From: Fusarium oxysporum f. sp. lycopersici 4287 | Taxonomy: Eukaryota > Ascomycota > Sordariomycetes > Hypocreales > Nectriaceae | Direction of reading: 5' to 3' | Assembly (NCBI RefSeq): GCF_000149955.1 | Contig: NW_017264852.1 | Coordinates: 1 to 64,000, forward strand | Length of the DNA: 64,000 bases | Shown: positions 56,270 through 64,000 of the stretch, one piece after another | How the letters are laid out: every line of letters begins with the position of its first letter | How positions within the stretch are numbered: position 1 is the stretch's first letter | Program-made: the position numbers and the translations under genes | The notes under the pieces: model-generated | Told to the model about the DNA's origin: nothing | Database searches by the model: none | The model's input: only the letters and a program-made list of their open reading frames with translations

Positions 56270-56612
56270 GACGAGTGACTGGAGGACAGAACAAACTAAT
56301 GACCTGGTGTATAGTGTAACTGTTTACTACACTATATCCCGCTGGCTGGATTGAAGAATCTGTCGGCAAGAAAATGGCACAGGTACCTTAACTCCGACGG
56401 CCCAGACTCGGTTACTCCATGCCCAAGCCCTTCGAATTAAGTTGGTGGCGATCCCCCGCATCCCGTGACACGCCACACACGGAGAAAGCGGTGATGCGCG
56501 GGGAAGGCTGCTCCAAGCCGGAGATCTGAATTGCCGTGGTACGGCTGGCGCATGATCCCGAGCGGAGATGTCTCCTCGCTAAACGATCCTCTGTAAATAA
56601 CTATGCTTCCCC

Positions 56613-58435
56613 ATGGGGCATGCAGAAGCTCGTCTTATGTCGCAAGAAAAGCTCACATACTCAAGAATGACTAAAGGAGAACTTATTAAGACTTCGTGGC
56701 CTCAGGGGTCTCATGATTCCTGGTCAGGACAAACTATCTTTGCCCAAAAGTTTCCTAAAAATGTCGAGTTCATTAACAACTTGAAGCTCGACAAGAAGCT
56801 CCAGCCTAAAGAGTACGAGATTGAAGGAACACACCCCGAGTCAAAGATTCTCTTTAAAAATGTCAATATTATGGAGTCTACGGGCCGTGAGCCGTACACG
56901 GGTGATGTATTGATTCGAGGTATGTTGTAAAAACTGAATCAAGAACGCAACCTTACCAAGAACAGGTGAAAGGATCAGTGCTGTCGGTCAAGTTCCCAAC
57001 AGGGAAGCGCTTGAAAAAGACCCTACTGTTCGTGTCTTTGAGGGAAGAGGCAGGACACTCATGTCAGGCCTTGGAGATGGACATACTCATTTCACCTGGA
57101 ATGGAGGTGACCTCAACAGACTCGGAGATCTCGAGGTCGAGGAGCATGTTCTCCTGACAATCAAGAGTGCCTAGTGCTTTCTTGACTCGGGATACACCAT
57201 GTGAGTGTCGTTATGTCTCTGCTACGTTGGCGTTATTAAAACTTATCCCCCATAGGTGTTTTGGAGCGGCCTCAGCCAAAGACCGCCTGGATGTGGTGGT
57301 TCGAGACGCCATCAACGCTGGTGATATTCCAGGTCCTCGTTATCTTGCTAATGCAAAAGAGATCGCCAAGACTGATGGCGAATTGGTCGCGGGTATTACG
57401 CGATTCGCGGACGGTCCAGACGGTAAGTCCGGTCATCATGCTTCGCATCTCACGGATCAAGCACCCATGCTCATCTGATAGAAATGCGCGAGGTTATCAA
57501 GCACAACATCGAAAACATAGGCGTCGACAATATCAAGCTCAGCATCTCGGGCGAGGAGATCACCGAGATTCGTTCCGCGCAGGACTGCTACTTTCATGAC
57601 GATGAGATGGCTGCCTGCGTCGATGAGGCACACAAACGCGGAAAGCGACTGTGTGCACATGCTCGAGCTAGAGATTCGGTCAAGATGTGTGTGAAGCATG
57701 GCGTGGATGTGATAATCATGCCAGTTACATTGATGACGAAGGTGTGTGTGTGAAGCTCGTTAGAGCTTGCTATTACCGGAAGCTAATTCTGTAGGCATGG
57801 ACATGTTAGAACGCGAGCGAGAGAAATACATTGTTGTCCCAGCCATCAACTGGCTGGTTGCTACGACATATGAAGCCGAGGCCTTTGGATATGCCTACGA
57901 AACCGCGGAGAAAGTAGGATATAAGCGGGAACTCGATGTTGCGGTCGCTGGACTGCGCGAGATGCATAGGCGAGGAATTGTCGTTCTACCGGGAGGGTAA
58001 GCCACTGCGCTATTCGTATCTTGTCCAAGTATAGTGCTGACTTGCATTAGTGAGTACGGCTTTGCGTGGACGCCTCACGGAACCTATGCGCGTGATCTTG
58101 AACATTTCGTCAACCTGCTCGGTTTCACCCCGCACGAGAGTATCATCGCCGCGACCGCTGGAGTTGCTGCACTCTTGATGAGGGGCCACGAGCTTGGGAA
58201 GATTCAGCCTGGATACTATGCCGACTGCATCCTTGTAGACGGCGATCCCTTGCAAGACATCTCGATCCTGCAGGATTACGACAAGCTCAATGTTATTATC
58301 ATCAATGGTCGAGTTGATAAGGCGGGAAGGAAGGAGTTCTTTATGGACTCATCAGGATCACTATCGCATGGGATCCCACGTCATTTAATAGGGGACTTTC
58401 CAGAGAAAAAGCAAGCTATGCAAAAGACATTTTAA
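56613..58435 (+). pseudogene. Amidohydrolase-family protein, stop plus frameshift
   Basis: Metal-dependent amidohydrolase (imidazolonepropionase/prolidase-like clade). Six exons follow GT-AG rules: 56613-56919, 56966-57200, 57256-57422, 57482-57741, 57795-57996, 58051-58435. Visible sites are the metal HxH in GDGHTHFTW, a VDNIKLSISG region where the carboxylated Lys lies, KRLCAHARA with a metal His, and the C-terminal GYYADCILVDGDPL that closes the metallo-dependent hydrolase fold. Two lesions are clear: a TAG at 57172-57174 (one C-to-T change from CAG) in exon 2, and a one-base deletion at about 57719 in exon 4 that disrupts the conserved ATA-ATC-His segment. Everything downstream is again well conserved, so decay is recent. 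The family hydrolyses amide or ester bonds; substrate unknown. Confidence 0.85.
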
Positions 58436-58497
58436 ATAGTTTAATAACATAACAGTAAAAATAAAACAGTTGTTACTACTAGTTTTATATTTCCTCT

Positions 58498-59110
58498 ATG
58501 GCAGGATTGACATCGTCTAAGCTTTTATTCCCTCTCCATTGGACCACTCTACCTGGGACCTGGGTTTCGAACTTATTGAAGCTCGTTTTGATTGGGGACT
58601 CGAATGAGTTATACTCATTGAGTACTGCTTCATGAAGGGATATAGACGTTGGAAAAGAGCACCCGTGGTCTAAACATTCTTTAGCCTTCCTTGGCCTTAT
58701 AGTTGGAAAAGATTTGTGACAGTCAGCTCGGTATGCATGGGCTTATGTGCTTTGTCGCCTATTATTTGTATCATCATCCCCTTCTTCGACTACTCTATCA
58801 TTTCGGACCCGATATTCTGAGTGCTTGGTCTTTTTAGACTCAACTGTTAAGCAGCGACTGCTATTGCAGGGTCCCTCACTTGGTGACTAACTTGCCTTCC
58901 GTTCACTTCTGCCAGAAATCAGACTCTCGTCATCAGAATCTGAGTCTCGAGAAGCAGCTTCAACCTTAATTTCTGATAGCCGAGCCAGAAAATCTGTCAA
59001 CGGATTCGCTTTCTTGGCTGGCTCTGGCCCGTCAAGTTCGTTCTTTATTCCCTTCTCAATCATTACTAAAACAAATTGCTGCTCGAAGCTCGAGCTACGG
59101 CTTGCAGCCT
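58498..59110 (-). other. Possible decayed coding relic
   Basis: On the minus strand one frame is open across about 200 codons except for two stops (a TAG near 58870 and a TAA near 58766), with an ATG near 59064 (MIEKGIKNEL). The translation is polar and low in hydrophobics, with acidic runs (DSDSDDES). I do not recognise a family; it might be transposon-derived or a chance frame. Confidence 0.25.
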
Positions 59111-59217
59111 GTTATCCTGGATTCTCTGCCCCAAGGCTTTAGGGCCATAGAAAAATTCTGCAATTGCCTCAATGCCGTCCCCTCTCCGTAACAACCAGTA
59201 ATCCCCAAATGACTGAG

Positions 59218-61830
59218 CTCGGAGACCAATTCCTAGAATGGGTCCAAACGTCGATTCACGTTCTAGGAGCACTCTGTGATGACCTAACTCGGAATCCTAC
59301 CACTGTGGCTCTTGGTGTTTCCCTATGTGACTACATCTACGAAGGATTGGACTATCTTGTTAACGTGCAACTTCACGATTTGAATATCGATCCCTTTGAG
59401 CTCACGGGTATTATTCCTTGCTCTCCGCTACAGGAAGGAGTCCTGCAAAGCTCCTCTGGATACGAAGCCGCCTGGATATGGAAATTTTTATCATCGGATG
59501 GCAATGCCGTTGGCCCACATCGTCTAGAGGCTGCGTGGAAAGCTGTAGTTGGAGTACACAAAATCTTTTCTACAATACTTGCCACGCACCCAGTGAGGAC
59601 GGCTTTGTTCAAACCGTAATCAATAAGCCGGAGACTCGAGTAGCCCATCTTCAGACTCCAACCTGCCCGGAGGACCTGCTAGCAAGGCAATCTCGACCAA
59701 AGTTTACGGATGATAAACCGAAGCACTCTCTCACCATGTGCCGACCGGAGGATGGCAGCGTTGCCTGCAGGCTCGGTATCTGTCACTCTTTACGCGACGC
59801 CTACTCTATTTCAATTTTGCTAGAGGATGTGATCTCAGTGTATTGTGGCGATGTCATACAGAATGTGCCGCAGTTCAGTGATGTTGTCAGGCATATCAAG
59901 AGGCGGCCTATGTCTGAAACACTAACATTTTGGACTCCTTTTCTACACGGAGTAGAGCCGTGTCATATTCCCGTATCCAAGTTGTGCCAAGGCGGCCCAG
60001 AACTAGATATCCATAATACTATCTCCATTCCTTTTGAGTCGATGACTGGGGTTACCGAGCAATGTAAGCAGATGGGGCTGACCCGGTCGACCTTAATTCA
60101 CCTTGCTTGGGCTTTGGTACTATCTTACATCACGGGTATGGACGAAACTTGCTTTGGGTACATGCTATCCCGTCGAGACGTTCCTGTGGAGGGTATTGAC
60201 AGGGTCTTCGGGTCTATGGCCAATATGCTCATTAACCGCGTCGATCTGGGCGAATTTCTTGAAGCAGCTGCAGCCTCGATAGCAAGAAATCTCAAGAGAC
60301 ACCACCGTCATTAACAGACTTCTTTGGCGGAGATCCATCACGAGCTGGGGAATAAAGTTAAGCGACGACGACTGTTCAACACCGTCGTGTCATTGCTTCG
60401 GAGCAATCCATCGGGTGCCAAACGTCTGTACTTTGCGAAGTACAATCAGGTCAGCTCGCACGAGTTCGATTTCGTACTCGAAGGCCATCTCCATCCTAGC
60501 ACCCTTGATCTTGCTTTGCACTATCGAACAGCGGTTATTAGTCACGACGAGGCGCAAAAAGCCGATACGGTACTGATATGGACGATTCAGTTCCTTTTGT
60601 CTGCAAGGCCCGTTTTTGCGTCCGCAACACGAAGCGCTTTGATCCAGTCCAGCGAATCAGAGGCGTCAGTCAGACCCCAAGACAGATTCTTCCGCTACGT
60701 GACTGGTACAGACAGAAGAACCACTTCCAGTTTCTGGAAGAGTCAGCTTGCCGGGCTTGATCCCTCTGACCCAACAACTCGAGACAGATCTACCGCAGCG
60801 GTTGAGAGGGATCAACATATGAAACTAGTGATGCAGGACATTGGCAACCACAGCGGCTTTAGTACTGAGGTTCTAGGCCGGGCAGCTTGGTCTATGGTGC
60901 TTTCACAAGTCTTCGATTCCGAAGATGTTATCTTTGGAGCAGTCATTTCTCACCGTCGAGCGGACGACCTTCTGGGGATCAAAATCTTTCCGGGAGTCAA
61001 TACTTCAGTGGTCCCAATCAGAGCATATTTGGACTGAGAATTGAATCTAGTGGACTTCTTACAGAAATTCCAGGACCAGTGGCAAGAGGTGGGTCTGTAC
61101 CAGGAGGATGACCTGGGCTGTATCGAACGCATCAGCGAGGAAACAGCGGCATTGTGCATGCCCCTGTCGTGTTTCCTTTATAAATCATGTGGGAAACGAG
61201 TTATGGTAATGTAATTCGCTATTTCACTACTTGTTCAGTCTTGTTGGAGTACCACGAAATCTTGAAACACAGTAACACTCTGCGTTTGGAATTCCATTCC
61301 ACCTCATTTTCGAAATCTTGGATCAGTCAAATTGCCAATCAGTTTGAACACATCTTGAGGCAGCTGGTCGATGCTTCAAACAGTCGAACCAAGCTTACAG
61401 ATCCCAGCAGGGTCTCTTCACTTGACCTAGATCTTATCTGGTCTTGGAACTCAACCCCTCCCAAAACAATTGAGTCAAATTTGTATGACTTGGTCAAAGC
61501 GAGGGTCCTTGCCCAACCGCACGCGTTGGCAATAGACGCAAGGGACGGTAAACTCAGCTACGAGCAACTTGATGGACTGTCCACCAGGTTTGCCAAGGTG
61601 CTTATCGACAAAGGCGTTGAGTCCAGTCAACTAATGCCTCTTCTTTTCGAAAAGTCGATGTTGATGTCTGTGGCCATGCTTGGACTAATTAAGGCGGGCG
61701 TTGTGGAGTGGGCACAGACCCAAGACAGCCCGAAAAGCGCCTACGGCAGGTTATTCAGCAAGTCGGCGCAACATTAATTGTGTCTATTAAACTTGGTAGA
61801 GGGTTCGTGCTTACTAAGTCCGAAATCCGA
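59218..61830 (+). pseudogene. NRPS relic: condensation, partial condensation, start of adenylation domain
   Basis: Remnant of a nonribosomal peptide synthetase. The first condensation domain begins with the classical IPCSPLQEGVL (about 59408-59450), carries the active-site segment CHSLRDAYS where HHxxxDG is expected (second His and Asp kept, first His and Gly changed), and continues through FGYMLSRRDVPVEGID. A frameshift lies at about 59590 and a TAA at 60312-60314. A second condensation domain lacks its N-terminal half including HHxxxDG and has a TGA at 61035-61037. A further frame change near 61180 leads to the adenylation domain start (ALAIDARDGKLSYEQLDG, LGLIKAGV), which breaks off with a frameshift near 61710; about 25 codons of matching sequence follow in another frame. 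Core A-domain, carrier and release domains are absent. Confidence 0.88.
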
Positions 61831-62382
61831 TAGGGCAACTGATTGATAGGCGCCCGGTTGGGCAAGACTGGAAATGTTTATGCTAGTTATAAGTAATGAA
61901 GTTTTAGAAACGCCGGCTGACATGAAGGTGTTGGTGGTAGTCTGTTGCTAACTTTAAAAATGATATGCGAAAAATACATAACCCAGCAAAGCATTCTATT
62001 CCTTAAGACTGCTCACTTTAATAGACATTCTTGTCATTATGGCAATTTCAAGAAACAGTAGCCCATTTAGTATATAATACCATACAGGTACCTAATATGC
62101 AGGGCGGCCCAACGTTGTCTACATTTAGAGTCTCACCGGCATAATATGTAGCTACTGGCGGTATTTTATACTGTGCCTCATGTGAATGAAATCAACCAAT
62201 CAAGGCTACGTAAGGCGAGCTTTCTCCAGCCTGCCTTGGCTGCAGGAGGCCCACCAGTTTTGTTCTTACATTTTTAAGCTCGTTGGAGACTCATCTTTCG
62301 TCTCTTACCTTCATTTCCCTTCTATTACCCAACCAGTTGTAATTCTTTAACACGATATCCAAGATAAATAGGAACAGCCACA
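61831..62382. other. Intergenic / promoter of the SET-MYND gene
   Basis: No gene. A CT-rich tract at about 62295-62330 and a good start context (CCACAATG) precede the SET gene. Confidence 0.5.
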
Positions 62383-64000
62383 ATGTCGAGCTTAGCCGAT
62401 AATGGAATGGTCGCTCTTCGGGAGGTTCCTGGGAAAGGCAAAGGACTCATTGCCACCCATAAGATCCCCAAGGGCACCCGTGTCCTCTCCGAGGAGCCCA
62501 TTATCAGAATTCCTGAAGATACGCCTGACAGTCCGGCCCTACGAGCATCCCTACGCAGGCAAGTTGATGAACTTACTTCGGACCAACGGCGAGCCTTCCT
62601 ATCTATGTGCAACATTTATCCCGGCGAAGCTGACTCGCAATACCTTGGAATCTTTCGAACGAACGCTCTTCCCATTGAGAGCGGAGGTGGCATCTTTCTC
62701 GCAGCGTGCCGCATTAACCACGCCTGCGACAACAACGCACAGAAAGCCTGGAATGAGGGCATCAAACAGCACACGGTCCATGCTTTGCGAGATAATGACA
62801 AAGGTGAAGAGATAACCATCACCTACCTCGGTATCTTGAACAATCGCAGAACCCGTCAAGAAGCCCTTCGAAAGAAGTTCAAGTTTACCTGCTCATGTAA
62901 CCTTTGTTCATTGCCACCACATCTGAGCGCCGAAAGCGACAGACGGCTCGATGAGGTCCTGAGGCTAGATGCCCGTATTGGTAGAGATGGTCTCGTGGGA
63001 ATTTTGTCGGACCCGAAGCGAGTACTTGGATACGTGGATCAACAAGTCCGACTATACAATGAACAAACCCTGGACGATGTCGGCTTGCCGAGGGCTTTCT
63101 TTGATGCTGCACAGATTACTGTCGCCCACGGAGACTTAGCCAGGGCACGCGTTTTTACTGAACGGGCGGCGGCTGGATGGCTTGTCCTGGAAGGTGACGA
63201 TAGCCCCAGAGTGCTTAACGCCAAGAAACTTGCTCAAGACCCGTCAAGCCATGATGCATATGGGAACTCAACGGCTTGGAGGACTGCCGTGGATGATGTC
63301 CCCCAGGGACTTGACTCAAACGAGTTTGAAAACTGGATATGGAAGAGGGAGAAGGAAAACGAACCCGAGCAGCTGGGAATTCTCCGCAACCAAGTGACAT
63401 TTCCTAGTTTCCTTCAACTGCCTGACGAGACAGATGCTGATGACGACTTCTTCAAAAGCAGAGATGGGACCAACTATCGGCCCTGGCGACATTGGTGCTT
63501 TTTGGCAGAAATCGTCGACTTTGCAACAATCGTTCGTCTACATATGGAAGTTAAGGACGTGGCTGGTATGATAATCCCGCTTTTCTTCTATACAGACAGG
63601 CGCGGCAGCGAAATAGACCTGTCACAGCTTTGCAAGGGGTATACTATTGCAGTTCTCTATGCACAACAACATGCATTCGCCTTTTCGGAACCAGGAATCC
63701 GTCACGAAGACCCCACATTTTTCAAGGTATGCCTGCTATTCCTCTGTGGTCAACTTAGTTGTGGCATCTTTTTAATCTGTCTCGTCGCGCCGACTATAGA
63801 TATTCCCACTGTCATTAGACAGCTTGCTGGCGCTGAGCGACCGAGTCCAGAGGTTTTCTATGGAAGCGAATGGCATGGGATTATGTCACGGGTGCGAGAA
63901 ACAGGCTACATCTTTGAAGAGGTGTGCGAAGTGCTCGCTGTTCTGGTACTGTAACGGGGTAAGACAGTCGCAATCCACTTACAATATTCTATTAGGATGC
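62383..64000 (+). CDS. SET-MYND domain protein, 3' end beyond window
   Basis: Exon 1 (62383-63726, 448 codons) and exon 2 (63800-63958) are joined in phase; a third exon probably starts at 63996. The SET domain begins at about residue 10 (LREVPGKGKGLIATHKIPKGTRVLSEEP), has the catalytic knot RINHACDNN (residues 110-118), the Tyr in EEITITYLG (about 148) and a post-SET cysteine cluster at 170, 172 and 175. Exon 2 encodes a MYND-type zinc finger (GLCHGCEKQ, then CAKCSLFWYC). The family transfers methyl groups from S-adenosylmethionine to lysines. Having SET first and MYND after a long helical middle is an order seen in several fungal proteins, unlike SMYD enzymes where MYND is inserted in SET. 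NHAC differs slightly from the usual NHSC. Coding appears intact as far as visible. Confidence 0.88.

Overview
The window is nuclear DNA of a filamentous ascomycete (Pezizomycotina, most likely a Sordariomycete; I cannot name the genus). The evidence is short GT-AG introns of 46-61 bp that restore open frames, and gene families typical of these fungi: Zn(II)2Cys6 regulators, a rhodopsin-domain membrane protein, a GPR1/FUN34/YaaH transporter, a CBM21 phosphatase-targeting subunit, a SET-MYND protein and an NRPS relic. There are two runs of N (8940-9105 and 32661-32773). I found no rRNA, convincing tRNA or CRISPR.

The region looks accessory and partly decayed. Many recognisable genes carry one or a few inactivating changes, and many of the stops sit where a family member would have Trp or Gln (TGG to TAG/TAA, CAG to TAG). 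That direction matches C-to-T damage such as repeat-induced point mutation (RIP). Damaged genes are an alcohol dehydrogenase (1332-2449), a Fot1/pogo-like transposase (10400-11130), an F-box gene (13764-15128), a PI31-like gene (16477-17680), a LisH SomA/Flo8-type regulator (19094-20861), a histidine-kinase receiver fragment (37106-37459), two Zn-cluster regulators (46367-47321 and 50146-51955), an amidohydrolase (56613-58435) and a condensation/adenylation NRPS relic (59218-61830).

Left part (1-29 kb): an LDH-like dehydrogenase without the usual catalytic loop Arg, an SREBP-type bHLH factor, a PP1 glycogen-targeting subunit and two NAD(P)-binding dehydrogenases, separated by long empty stretches. 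Middle (29-45 kb): an intact-looking Nup98-type nucleoporin, an AT-rich block beside a LINE relic, a secreted Cys-rich protein with three nearly identical 132-bp repeats, an AT-rich 424-bp element with about 42-bp terminal inverted repeats ending in TTAA, a secreted FAD amine oxidase and a rhodopsin-domain protein.

Right part (45-64 kb) is the densest and looks like a small catabolic island: an AIF-like oxidoreductase, a Zn-cluster regulator with a stop, a GPR1/FUN34/YaaH transporter divergently paired with a fumarylacetoacetate-hydrolase/alpha-beta-hydrolase fusion, a cytochrome b5-like protein, a broken amidohydrolase and the NRPS relic. A SET-MYND gene runs off the right edge.

The most unusual non-coding signal is the 9-mer TCAGATCAT/ATGATCTGA. 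I count 14 exact copies, 13 of them between genes, including four within 165 bp, where about 0.5 would be expected by chance.
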